DNA from: an uncultured Opitutia bacterium
Lineage (GTDB): Bacteria; Verrucomicrobiota; Verrucomicrobiia; Opitutales; Opitutaceae
Direction of reading: 5' to 3'
DNA length: 64,000 nucleotides
NCBI GenBank assembly: GCA_903872425.1
Contig: CAIQKQ010000109.1
Coordinates: 1-64,000 of the forward strand
In this document: one piece after another, positions 35,354 to 43,282 of the stretch
Layout of the letters: each line of letters begins with the position of its first letter
How positions within the stretch are numbered: position 1 is the first letter of the stretch
The notes under the pieces: generated by a model
What the model saw: only the letters and a program-made list of their open reading frames with translations
The model's database searches: none
Told to the model about the DNA's origin: nothing
Translations under genes and position numbers: made by a program

Positions 35354-36590
35354 CATCACCCAGCCCTGCGTGCCGCGCCAGTTCCTTAATCTGTGCCGCA
35401 TACACCGGTTTTCCCGCGAGATTCTCCATCTCCAATGGGTCTCGTTCCAAATCGAAAAAAAGCCACGGTGAGCCGTTTGCGTTAATTACAAGCTTCCGTG
35501 TCTTCGTCCGCACGCCGCGCCAAGTGCGGTCGCACTGGTGTGGTCGCGCCACCACACTCGGCATCGAGATGCTAGCCATAGTGGCGCGCGTCGTTTCCCA
35601 CGCACTTCTCCCATCCGCCCACGCCAACGTCATCGCGTGGAGATCGACCAATGACAACGTGCGATAATCCTTTCGTCCTCCTGACTCCCGCGCTCCGCGC
35701 ACGAGCAGCGGCACGCGCACCGATTCTTCGTGCGGCCATCCCTTTCGAAACAAGCCGTGCGCCCCGTGCATGTCTCCATGCACGCTGGTAAAAACCACAT
35801 ACCACTCATTGCCTGCGACTTTCAGTAAACCTCCGATTGCCCGATCCGTCGCCTCGATGTGGGCGTAGTAGCCCGCCAGTTCCCGCCGTGCCACCGCCTC
35901 GACCTCGCCGTCGCGCGGCACATTCGGCGGTAAAACAATCTCGCCCTCTGCCCGTGCCGTCACGCCTGACGCGGGGTCATGATACGGTGGATGTGGCGCC
36001 TCCAAACTTACCACACAAAAGCCCGGTGAGCCAATTGCCTGTCTCCCACCTCCGGTCTCCAGTTCGCGGAGCCATCCCTCGACCCGATCACAAATGACGT
36101 CGCTCTGGTAGCCGGACGTTCTCACTTGCACCGCTAACCGCGAGCCATGCAGCCAAGGATCATTTAGCAAAAAGCCGCCCTCGAATCCTTCAAAGGTCTC
36201 GAATCCGCCCCGCTCGTTTGGCGGCACAATCACCCTTGCCGCCTCTTCACCTACAAGAGGCGTACGCGGGTCACGGTGACCCAGACCCCACTTACCGAAA
36301 AACGCCGTCGTGTAGCCGCGCTCCCGCATCTCATGCGCAATGGTGCGAGCGCCCGCCGGCAACGAGTCAAAATATTCCCTCACCCCGTTCTCTGGTGATA
36401 ACACGCCCGTCAACAACGCGGCCCGAGCCATCGGCCCCATCGGGTGTGGCGTCACCGCCTGGATATAGTTCATACTTTCCGCCGCCAGCGCGTCGAGCCA
36501 CGGCGTATGCGCGTTCGGATCGCCCGCGTAGCCGAACGCCTGAGCCCGCCACTGCGTCGTCACAATCCACAGAATGTTGGGCCGGGTCAT
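35319..36590 (-). CDS. Sulfatase-fold protein with lost catalytic residues
   Basis: The 423-residue protein aligns by eye with type I sulfatases over its length: PNILWIV at the start, TPWLDALAAES, ARAALLTGVLSPENG, FFGKWGLGH, and VHGDMHGAHGLFRKGWPHEESVRVPLLVRG. However, the formylglycine position in P-V-C-x-P-S-R reads P-M-G-P-M-A-R (Gly near residue 52). The metal Asp of the N-terminal TDQ motif is Thr (TTQW), and the Asp of SDHG is Val (SVHG). There is no signal peptide. The reading frame is intact, so it may be a pseudoenzyme or a slowly decaying gene. It appears monocistronic. Confidence 0.8.
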   Translation of the reverse strand: MTRPNILWIVTTQWRAQAFGYAGDPNAHTPWLDALAAESMNYIQAVTPHPMGPMARAALLTGVLSPENGVREYFDSLPAGARTIAHEMRERGYTTAFFGKWGLGHRDPRTPLVGEEAARVIVPPNERGGFETFEGFEGGFLLNDPWLHGSRLAVQVRTSGYQSDVICDRVEGWLRELETGGGRQAIGSPGFCVVSLEAPHPPYHDPASGVTARAEGEIVLPPNVPRDGEVEAVARRELAGYYAHIEATDRAIGGLLKVAGNEWYVVFTSVHGDMHGAHGLFRKGWPHEESVRVPLLVRGARESGGRKDYRTLSLVDLHAMTLAWADGRSAWETTRATMASISMPSVVARPHQCDRTWRGVRTKTRKLVINANGSPWLFFDLERDPLEMENLAGKPVYAAQIKELARHAGLGDVIFPPAERDDG

Positions 36591-36624
36591 AGTTTGAACA
36601 GCGGACTAAACCCAAAGCTGCTAG

Positions 36625-36705
36625 GCCGCCAAGCCACGAAACGTAAATCCAATGGAGTATAGCCACGCGGCTTGGCCCCTCGGGTCCTTGGCGCAGCCGC
36701 CAAGG
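36625..36705. other. Hairpin-rich intergenic segment
   Basis: The 127-base gap between the tandem-RHH gene and the sulfatase-like gene contains a perfect stem CCTTGGCG-CAGC-CGCCAAGG at 36686-36705. It also has a longer-range inverted repeat GCCAAGCC/GGCTTGGC, starting near 36630 and 36669. No T-run follows on either strand, so these are structural repeats or processing signals rather than classical terminators. Confidence 0.45.
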
Positions 36706-36717
36706 CAACTTCCACGG

Positions 36718-37029
36718 TCATTTCTTTCCCTTGCCCGCCGCGAATCCGTCCGCCGCCGCGCGCAGTAATTCGCCCACACTCACATCTTTTTTTCGCGCCA
36801 TCTGTGTGAGAAATTTCCGTTGCCGCAGCGGCAGCCGAACAGAGATTTGCCGGTGCTCCGCCGGCACCGGTCGATAGCTGCCGAAGTCAAACTCGCGCAG
36901 CGCAAGCCGGATGATCTCGCTAGTTGAGCGAAGGCCCGCGCGTTTGCGCTTCGTCTCCAGCTTGGCGAGTAGCGCGAGCGGCAGGTCAAAGGTCAGGGGC
37001 GCGGAGACCGGGGCGGGCTTGATAGGCAT
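36718..37029 (-). CDS. Tandem ribbon-helix-helix-like DNA-binding protein
   Basis: This 103-residue protein appears to contain two ribbon-helix-helix units. The first runs from about 11 to 47 (LTFDLPLALLAKLETKRKRAGLRSTSEIIRLALREF). The second runs from about 62 to 96 (QISVRLPLRQRKFLTQMARKKDVSVGELLRAAADGF). RHH proteins are usually dimers of single units, so one chain with two could act as an intramolecular pair. A transcriptional role is inferred. No toxin-like partner lies beside it. The start ATG is preceded by ACC and lies 177 bases from the divergent MalK-like gene. Confidence 0.72.
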   Translation of the reverse strand: MPIKPAPVSAPLTFDLPLALLAKLETKRKRAGLRSTSEIIRLALREFDFGSYRPVPAEHRQISVRLPLRQRKFLTQMARKKDVSVGELLRAAADGFAAGKGKK

Positions 37030-37206
37030 GGTTAAAGGGGCGTGCTACGACCGACATCTGGCCGCGCGCCATGCAACGCGCGCCGCGTATGCTCGTGCAA
37101 CAAAAATTTCTGCTACCCTCTGCCTTTGCCTAGGCGCGGTAGATGTGCGTGGTTCGAGATTAAAAATTGCCGCGCCGGTTTCCATACATTCTATTTACTA
37201 CCGATC

Positions 37207-38397
37207 ATGGCCCGCGTCGTCCTCGACCAAGTTTCCAAGACCTACCCTGCCTCCGGCTCCGGTAACCGTGCTGCCCCCGCCGTGCGCGGCGTCAGCCTCG
37301 ATATCGCTGATGGTGAACTGATGGTACTCGTCGGGCCCTCGGGTTGCGGTAAGTCCACCCTACTTCGACTCGTTGCCGGTCTCGAGACCGCGGACGCTGG
37401 CACTATTTCCATAGCCGGTCGCGTTGTAAATGACCTCCCGCCCAAGGACCGCGACTTGGCGATGGTTTTCCAAAATTACGCCCTCTACCCGCACCTCACC
37501 GTTTTCGAGAACCTCGCCTTCGGTCTCAAGCTCCGGAAAGTCCCCCACGCCGAAATCATAACCCGCGTACACTCCGCCGCCGACCAACTCGGCCTCGCTG
37601 ACGTTCTCCACCGACTTCCCAAGGCCCTCTCCGGCGGTCAGCGCCAACGCGTCGCCGTCGGCCGCGCTCTCGTGCGCCAGCCGAAAGTTTTCCTTTTTGA
37701 CGAGCCGCTCTCCAACCTCGACGCGCAGCTCCGCACCGCCACCCGCGCCGAGATTTCCCGCCTGCACACCCGACTCGCCTCGACGATGATCTACGTCACC
37801 CATGACCAAGTCGAAGCGATGACACTTGGCGACCGTATCTGCGTGATGAAGGCCGGCGTAATCCAACAAGTTGCCGCGCCCCTCGACCTCTACAACTCGC
37901 CCGCCAATCTTTTTGTGGCCGGCTTCATCGGTAGCCCGCCGATGAATTTTATCCCCGGAAAAATCGAAAACACTTCCGCAGGCCCTGTCTTTGTCGCCAC
38001 GCACTCCGACCCGGCGTCCGTCATCAGCCAATCCCCACCCCGCACTCCGGCTTCCATAAATTCATCTATCCGCCTGCCCCTCTCGACTGAGAGATTCAGT
38101 TCTTCACATTTTCAGTCTTTCAGCCTGCCCCGCCAGGTCATCCTCGGCGTCCGCCCCGAAAACCTCCACGCCCCAGCCACTGTCACCCCAAATGCAGCAG
38201 CCACCATCACGGCCAAAATTGAACTCATCGAGCCAATGGGTGCAGAAACCATTGTTCACGTTCGCGTCGGCAATCGCCCTCTCATCGCCCGTGTCCCGCC
38301 TGCCGAACGGTTCGAACTGAATCAGGAAATTGTCCTCAGGCCCAATCTCGCGCTCAGCCATCTCTTCGATCCGGAAACCGGACATGCTTTAGGCTAG
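37207..38397 (+). CDS. MalK/UgpC-type ABC sugar importer ATPase
   Basis: The ATG at 37207 ([14 protein letters not shown]) gives 396 residues; the longer ORF-track start is upstream read-through. Motifs are Walker [10 protein letters not shown], signature [15 protein letters not shown], Walker [17 protein letters not shown] and [11 protein letters not shown]-terminal TOBE domains include [11 protein letters not shown] and [11 protein letters not shown]. These ATPases energise sugar or sugar-phosphate uptake and can serve several importers. No permease or binding protein is adjacent, so it is probably a shared orphan ATPase. Between the two TOBE parts about 20-30 extra Ser/Pro-rich residues ([20 protein letters not shown]) appear inserted. 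Confidence 0.92.
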   Translation: MARVVLDQVSKTYPASGSGNRAAPAVRGVSLDIADGELMVLVGPSGCGKSTLLRLVAGLETADAGTISIAGRVVNDLPPKDRDLAMVFQNYALYPHLTVFENLAFGLKLRKVPHAEIITRVHSAADQLGLADVLHRLPKALSGGQRQRVAVGRALVRQPKVFLFDEPLSNLDAQLRTATRAEISRLHTRLASTMIYVTHDQVEAMTLGDRICVMKAGVIQQVAAPLDLYNSPANLFVAGFIGSPPMNFIPGKIENTSAGPVFVATHSDPASVISQSPPRTPASINSSIRLPLSTERFSSSHFQSFSLPRQVILGVRPENLHAPATVTPNAAATITAKIELIEPMGAETIVHVRVGNRPLIARVPPAERFELNQEIVLRPNLALSHLFDPETGHALG

Positions 38398-38409
38398 TTC
38401 AGTTATTGC

Positions 38410-39300
38410 TCACGGCCCGACCCGCTGCACGCGGTCGGCGGGAGGCGGCACGACGGCATCGGTCAGCCGCACGGGATCGAAGAGCACGGCGGAAAATTCC
38501 TGCCCGAGCGCTGCGCCCGTCACGGCAAACTGCGTCTTGTTGCGTGTCGTCTCGTCGCGCACCTCCACCCACTTTGCGATCCACTGTTCACCGATTTTTT
38601 TGAGATCTCCGCCGGTGATGGATTTGAGCGGCTGCCCGTTGCGCCCGAGTTCCTCGGCTTTGCGGAGGGCATTAAATTGGGTGTCAAGCCAGACACGTAC
38701 ACCCTTTAATTCGGGCTTCAGCGCGGTGACCGTCGGCGGCGGCCGTAACAGGAAAACGTCTGCCGGCCGGTCGGTTACGGATGCGATTCCCTCGTAGCTG
38801 AAATCGCTCCAATACAAAAACGGCATCTGCAGGTCGAAAACCGTGAAGTCGGTACCTGCCAGCGGTTCGAACAGGGCCGCGGTGTCTATAGACGCCACCC
38901 CACCGGCTTGGCCGGGCCAACGCCATGCCGCGCTCTGCGTGCCAACTTGCACGAGCAACCGTAGTTCGGCGTTTTTCACGCCGGGCTGGAGCTCCACGCG
39001 TGTGATTGGGCCGCGGTCGTTGCGACGGCCCCACAACCGGCCAGGCACGACGCGCTCGTCGCCCCGGCGCGGCAACACGCGCAGCTCAAACTCCAAGTAA
39101 TACGCCCCAGCTAGGCTCCAGCCGGTTTGGCGGAATTTCTCCAAAATTTTCCGGCCCTCGGCTTGGTCCGGCTTGCCCTGTAAATACGTCGGTGTTTCGT
39201 CGCTGGGCCGGCGGGCCTGGGCGCGCGCCTCACCAGTTGCGACCGCCAGTAAAAGCGCAAGGCAGGCGGAAACGACCGCCTGCCTTGGAATAGTTTTCAT
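38410..39300 (-). CDS. LolA-like outer membrane lipoprotein-sorting protein
   Basis: The protein of about 296 residues starts at the ATG at 39300 (MKTIPRQAVVSACLALLLAVATGEARA), which provides a signal peptide. The mature part has the pattern of the LolA/LolB-fold outer-membrane-lipoprotein-sorting proteins of Verrucomicrobia: GRKILEKFRQTGWSLAGAYYLEFELRVLP, GRLWGRRNDRG and a C-terminal DTQFNALRKAEELGRNGQPLKSITGGDLKKIGEQWIAKWVEVRDE. It likely binds a lipid or lipoprotein in the periplasm. It lies 24 bases downstream of secG on the same strand, a plausible export-related unit. Confidence 0.72.
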   Translation of the reverse strand: MKTIPRQAVVSACLALLLAVATGEARAQARRPSDETPTYLQGKPDQAEGRKILEKFRQTGWSLAGAYYLEFELRVLPRRGDERVVPGRLWGRRNDRGPITRVELQPGVKNAELRLLVQVGTQSAAWRWPGQAGGVASIDTAALFEPLAGTDFTVFDLQMPFLYWSDFSYEGIASVTDRPADVFLLRPPPTVTALKPELKGVRVWLDTQFNALRKAEELGRNGQPLKSITGGDLKKIGEQWIAKWVEVRDETTRNKTQFAVTGAALGQEFSAVLFDPVRLTDAVVPPPADRVQRVGP

Positions 39301-39324
39301 GGGGACTAAGCACCGGCGCAAAGC

Positions 39325-39795
39325 TCAGGGTGTGGCGGGCTTCGGCGCAGTGGCCGGGGCCGTTTGACCAGCCGCGGGCACCGGCAAGGTCACCATCGGA
39401 GCGGAAGGAGTTGTGGTGGCAGCAGCAGCCGGCGCAGTGGGGGCGGAGCCAGTTGAGGAAGCCGGCGCGGGCATGGGCGAAAGAGGCTGGCGGGCGGGCG
39501 CGGCCGGCACGGCGATTTTTTGCAACAGGTCGTCGCCAACCGTGCGGGTGTGCTTGTGCTGATAGATGCGGCCGAGATAGAGCGCGAAAGCCAGCACGAA
39601 GAACGCGATGGCAGCGTTGATCGTAAACTTAGAGAGCACGTTGCCCGTCTCATGGCCAAATGCTGACTCGGTCGCGCCGCCACCGAGGGTCGCGCCCATA
39701 CCGCCGTCCTTGGTCTTTTGCATGAGCACGACCAAGACGAGAGATACCGAGATTAGGATGAGGGCGAGATTGAGCAGGCCGAGAAGAATGGACAT
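39325..39795 (-). CDS. secG: Preprotein translocase subunit SecG
   Basis: Starting at the ATG at 39795 ([26 protein letters not shown]) the protein has 156 residues. It shows the two SecG membrane helices and the loop [32 protein letters not shown], with the family GGxxxxxFG pattern. SecG assists SecYE in protein export through the inner membrane. The C-terminal tail of about 70 residues is Ala/Pro/Thr-rich and longer than in most SecG proteins. The longer ORF-track start reads into upstream noncoding sequence. It is followed by the LolA-like gene. Confidence 0.93.
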   Translation of the reverse strand: MSILLGLLNLALILISVSLVLVVLMQKTKDGGMGATLGGGATESAFGHETGNVLSKFTINAAIAFFVLAFALYLGRIYQHKHTRTVGDDLLQKIAVPAAPARQPLSPMPAPASSTGSAPTAPAAAATTTPSAPMVTLPVPAAGQTAPATAPKPATP

Positions 39796-40023
39796 AAAAA
39801 AGGACAACAAACAGCTTGGCGGTAGGGTTGTCAATGCACGGATTGGCGCGGCATTGGGCGTTTTCGACTGGCGCAAAGCTCGCGAGCATTCTCGCGCACG
39901 GAAAAGCGCGCCTGCATCAGGCCGCCTCCAAAAAAGAGCCTATGTTGTATCAACAGCCGGACAACCCGGTGTAGCCGGTCGGCCGACTTCTGCCACACCC
40001 CTGACGTGAGACCAAGCCCAAGT

Positions 40024-40347
40024 TCAGAGCCGTGCGAGCAGCTTTTCCTTGAGCGCGGCCTTGGACATCATGCCGACCATCGTGTCGACCACTACGCCGT
40101 TCTTGAAGAGCAACATCGTTGGGATGGCGCGCACGCCGTATTCGGCGGAGATAGCGTCGTTGTCGTCCACGTTGAGCTTAGTAATTTGCACCTTACCAGC
40201 CAGCTCAGTGGCGAGCTCCTCCAGAACGGGCGCAATGGCTTTGCAGGGCCCACACCACGGCGCCCAGAAGTCCACGAGGGTGGGCGTGCCGGCGGCGATG
40301 GCGGTCTTGAAGGTGGTGGCGTCGAGATTGGTAATTTGGGCGGACAT
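40024..40347 (-). CDS. trxA: Thioredoxin
   Basis: This 107-residue protein is a classical thioredoxin with the active site WAPWCGPCKAI, the cis-Pro loop GVRAIPTMLLF, and GMMSKAALKEKL near the C-terminus. It reduces disulfides in the cytoplasm. The leader on the coding strand is pyrimidine-rich (CATTCTCTTCCTCATG), without an SD motif. It lies 59 bases downstream of the small unknown gene that follows scpA, so it may be in that transcript. Confidence 0.95.
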   Translation of the reverse strand: MSAQITNLDATTFKTAIAAGTPTLVDFWAPWCGPCKAIAPVLEELATELAGKVQITKLNVDDNDAISAEYGVRAIPTMLLFKNGVVVDTMVGMMSKAALKEKLLARL

Positions 40348-40406
40348 GAGGAAGAGAATGAGGGTCTGAGGATAGATGATGAAAGAAAAATGTCAAAAAT
40401 CCGAAT

Positions 40407-40712
40407 TCATTGCGGCGTGGACTTTTGTAAGATCTCCGCCAGCTCTTTCGGCTCGACGGTTTCGAGGCGTTTGTGGCGGCGCTTTAGCTCTTCAAAAGTT
40501 TTCACAACCGTCTCGGTCATACGGCCGTGCGTCTCTTCCGAGCCACCGAGGAGGACGAACTGTTCGCCCTGCGTGATTCGTTTGTGTCCATCCTCGTTGT
40601 CGAGAGCAAGACCCAGGAGACCCGCCTTAGCCTTGGCTTTCGCTGGCGAGCTGGTTTTCGTCTTACTGGGAGCGGATACGGGCCGCGTGCGTTTGATAGG
40701 TTTTTTACTCAC
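40407..40712 (-). CDS. Small basic protein of unknown function after scpA
   Basis: The 101-residue protein has a Lys/Ser/Pro-rich basic N-terminus (KKPIKRTRPVSAPSKTKTSSPAKAKAKAG). A short region follows with LLGLALDNEDGHKRITQGEQFVLLGGSEETHGRMTETVVKTFEELKRR that could be helical and conserved. It starts at a GTG overlapping the scpA stop (GTGA), which indicates translational coupling. The usual scpA neighbour scpB is not here, and this product does not resemble ScpB. A chromosome-related role is only a guess from position. Confidence 0.7.
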   Translation of the reverse strand: MSKKPIKRTRPVSAPSKTKTSSPAKAKAKAGLLGLALDNEDGHKRITQGEQFVLLGGSEETHGRMTETVVKTFEELKRRHKRLETVEPKELAEILQKSTPQ

Positions 40713-41494
40713 GCGTTCACGGTGTCTGCATCAGCGAGCGTTTCAAGCGGGTTTTCTTCGGTTGGCGCGTTCGCTCGGACCGAGCACTCGATGTCGGTGA
40801 ATGCCGCGTTCTGCCGCAGCCTGAGCCGACCAAGGCGTGTGAGCTCCAGCACGGCCAGAAATGTCGCCACGAGCACGCGCAGGTTGACCGGGCCGGTGAA
40901 TAGTTCGGAAAATACAAAGTTGGGTCGCGTCCGGGTGAGGGTGAGCAGCTCCTCCATCTTGTCTGACACGGTGACCTGCTCATCCTCGATCTCGCCGACG
41001 ACGAGCTTCTCGGCAAGGCGGCGCAGCACGAGGTTAAACGTCGTCCACAGGTCGAGGCGACCAACGGATTTGAGCACACGATCGGCCGAGAGCACCGAAA
41101 CATGACGCGCGAGCTGATCGCGCTGCGCGACGGCGAGCTCGTTGAGTTTGGCCGCTGCCTCCTTGAATTTTTTATATTGGAGCAGCTGGTTGACCAATTC
41201 CCAGCGCGGGTCGAAGCCCTCGTTGTCGCCATCGGGATCCACCGCCGCCTCTCCACGGGGGAGCAGCATGCGGCTCTTAATCTCCATCAGCGACGCGGCC
41301 ATGACAAAAAAATCGCCGGCGACCTCAAGGTCGAGTTGCTGCATCGAGTGTAGCACCGCAATATATTGTCGCGTGACCGACTCGATAGGAATGTCGTAGA
41401 TATCGAGCTCGTTTTTTCGAATGAGAAAAAGGAGGAGGTCGAGCGGCCCCTCAAAAACGGGGAGCTTGATGCGATAGTCGGCGTCGGGAACCAT
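40709..41494 (-). CDS. scpA: Segregation and condensation protein ScpA
   Basis: With the ATG at 41494 (MVPDADYRIKLPVFEGPLDLLLFLIRKNELDIYDIPI) the protein has 261 residues, normal for ScpA. The N-terminal kleisin motif FEGPLDLLLFLI, the central VAGDFFVMAASLMEIKSRMLLP and the C-terminal winged-helix part all match. ScpA is the kleisin that links SMC heads during chromosome condensation. The ORF-track start at 41593 adds 33 unrelated residues. A GAGG purine stretch 6 bases before the ATG could act as SD. Confidence 0.94.
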   Translation of the reverse strand: MVPDADYRIKLPVFEGPLDLLLFLIRKNELDIYDIPIESVTRQYIAVLHSMQQLDLEVAGDFFVMAASLMEIKSRMLLPRGEAAVDPDGDNEGFDPRWELVNQLLQYKKFKEAAAKLNELAVAQRDQLARHVSVLSADRVLKSVGRLDLWTTFNLVLRRLAEKLVVGEIEDEQVTVSDKMEELLTLTRTRPNFVFSELFTGPVNLRVLVATFLAVLELTRLGRLRLRQNAAFTDIECSVRANAPTEENPLETLADADTVNA

Positions 41495-41689
41495 GATGCC
41501 TCGCGACCATGGCAAGCACAGCGTACTAGGCAATTGGCAAATCTTGGTGCAGTATGCCGATCCAACCAGCCCGCTTGCAACCGGTATGGTCACACCTAAT
41601 CTCTCTTTCCCATGGTCTCCGCTCTACGTGTGGGGGACTAATTCAAGACCGGCTGATGCTACACGCCGATCTCGTCAAAGGGGAGGCGG

Positions 41690-41708
41690 AAAAACCGTGC
41701 TCGGTTTT
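41690..41708 (-). terminator. Putative intrinsic terminator of the ACP gene
   Basis: Read on the minus strand, AAAACCG-AGCA-CGGTTTT forms a 7-bp stem followed by a fifth T. It begins inside the ACP stop codon. The remaining 200 bases between ACP and scpA contain nothing recognised. Confidence 0.45.
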
Positions 41709-41964
41709 ACTTCCCCAACGCGTTAAACTTGGGAGTGAGGTATTCGGCGCTACTGTCGAGGCTAGCGAGTTGCTGGTAGTCGGCCTCGGGCACCTCAATG
41801 CCGTGGCGTTTTCGCAACTCCATCACGATGTCCAAAAAGTCCATGCTATCGAGCTGGAGTTGGTCGCGTAGGCGCACGTCCGGCTTCACACTGGAGAGGT
41901 CCTCGTCGGGCGCGATGTCGGCGATGATGTCGAGCACGATTTGTTTGCAGGCGTCTTTGGTCAT
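41707..41964 (-). CDS. Acyl carrier protein
   Basis: This 85-residue acidic protein has the four-helix ACP pattern. The phosphopantetheine serine lies in QLDSMDFLDIVMEL, close to the DSLD motif of fatty acid ACPs. It carries acyl chains for the ketosynthase encoded 22 bases upstream. The motif reads DSMDF, seen in specialised rather than housekeeping ACPs, but that is not decisive. The short C-terminus ends DSSAEYLTPKFNALGK. Confidence 0.9.
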   Translation of the reverse strand: MTKDACKQIVLDIIADIAPDEDLSSVKPDVRLRDQLQLDSMDFLDIVMELRKRHGIEVPEADYQQLASLDSSAEYLTPKFNALGK

Positions 41965-41986
41965 TTTTTAAGGTTGGCGATAGCAG

Positions 41987-43231
41987 TCAGGGGACAAACC
42001 GGCGGACAATCAACGTGGAATTTATCCCTAGCATCCCGAACGAGTTGTTGAGGATGGTATCCACCTTGGCGACTTGGCGGGGCGCGTTAAGCACGAGGCC
42101 GGGCAGCGCGCACTGGGGGTCTAGGTTGTCCACGTTGATCGTAGGGTGGACGATGAGATCGTCGAACGATGGCAGATTGCCTGCGAGTTCCAGCGCGCCC
42201 GCCGCGCCCATGCAATGTCCAATAAAGCTCTTGGTGTTATTAATGGAAGTGTCGGGGCAACCGTCGCCGAATACAGCACGGATGGCTTCGCATTCCTGAA
42301 TATCGCCCAGTGGAGTGGCCGTGGCGTGGGTGTTGACGAGGTGGATGTCGCGTGGCGCGAGGCGGGCGCGGGTGAGCGCGGCGCGGATGCACTCGGCCTG
42401 CCGTGTGGGGTTGGGAAGAACGTAGTCGCTGGCATCGGAATTGACGTGCCAGCCGGCAATTTCGGCGTAGATTTTCGCGCCACGCCGCAGAGCGTCATCG
42501 AGGCGTTCGAGGGTGTAGAGGCAACCGCCCTCGGAGATGACAATGCCGTTGCGCGCGAGATCGAAGGGGCGTGAAGCCTTCGTGGGGTCGTTATGGGTAG
42601 CGAGGGCATTTTGCGATTTGAAACCAGCAAAAATACCGAACGTGTGGATACTCTCGCTCACACCTCCACATAGGGCGAAGTCCACCTCGCCGAGGCGTAA
42701 CATCTGCGCGGCGTGGACCAGGCCCATATTGCCGGCGGCGCAGGCGGCGCCAATGGTGTAGGCGGGGCCTGTGACGCCGAGATTGAGCGAGGCCTCGCCG
42801 GCGGGGTTGTTGGCGACGGTGCGGGGGTTGTGGTAGTGCGACCAGAACTTCGTGTCGTAAGAAAATTTCGAGATGTTATAAATTTCATTCTCGGTCTCGA
42901 CGTTACCGTGTTCAGTGATGCCGATGTAGATGCCCACCCGGTCTTTCGCCACGGCCTCCCACGCCACACCGCTGTCGGCCACGGCCTCGCGGGCGCAGTA
43001 AATCGAGATGCTCCCAGCGCGTGTACCCACGCGCACCTCCTTTTTCTTCTGATGGCGGAGCGCGTCGAAACGGCAAACGCCCGCGAGCTGCGTACCCATG
43101 TAATGAACCTCGGTGCGGCTCACGCCGCTGACGCCCGTGAGGAGGTGACGGCGGAACTCGGCAAGCGAGTCGCCGTTGGGCGCGGTAAGGCCAACGCCGG
43201 TAATGACGATGCGGGCGGTTGCAGAAGGCAT
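41987..43231 (-). CDS. Beta-ketoacyl-ACP synthase (FabF-like)
   Basis: The ATG at 43231 (MPSATARIVITGVGLTAPNGDSL) gives a 414-residue condensing enzyme; the 707-aa ORF in the track continues upstream antisense to galE and is not real there. The catalytic triad is present: Cys in GAACAAGNMG, His in NTHATATPLGD, His in KSFIGHCMGAAG. It extends acyl-ACP chains using malonyl-ACP. Pairing with a dedicated ACP and absence of other fab genes suggest a specialised lipid or polyene-like product, which is inference. Confidence 0.92.
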   Translation of the reverse strand: MPSATARIVITGVGLTAPNGDSLAEFRRHLLTGVSGVSRTEVHYMGTQLAGVCRFDALRHQKKKEVRVGTRAGSISIYCAREAVADSGVAWEAVAKDRVGIYIGITEHGNVETENEIYNISKFSYDTKFWSHYHNPRTVANNPAGEASLNLGVTGPAYTIGAACAAGNMGLVHAAQMLRLGEVDFALCGGVSESIHTFGIFAGFKSQNALATHNDPTKASRPFDLARNGIVISEGGCLYTLERLDDALRRGAKIYAEIAGWHVNSDASDYVLPNPTRQAECIRAALTRARLAPRDIHLVNTHATATPLGDIQECEAIRAVFGDGCPDTSINNTKSFIGHCMGAAGALELAGNLPSFDDLIVHPTINVDNLDPQCALPGLVLNAPRQVAKVDTILNNSFGMLGINSTLIVRRFVP

Positions 43232-43282
43232 GGAACCGAAATCGCTAGCCATGCCGCCAAGGAAAGCAATACAACCGTGGCC

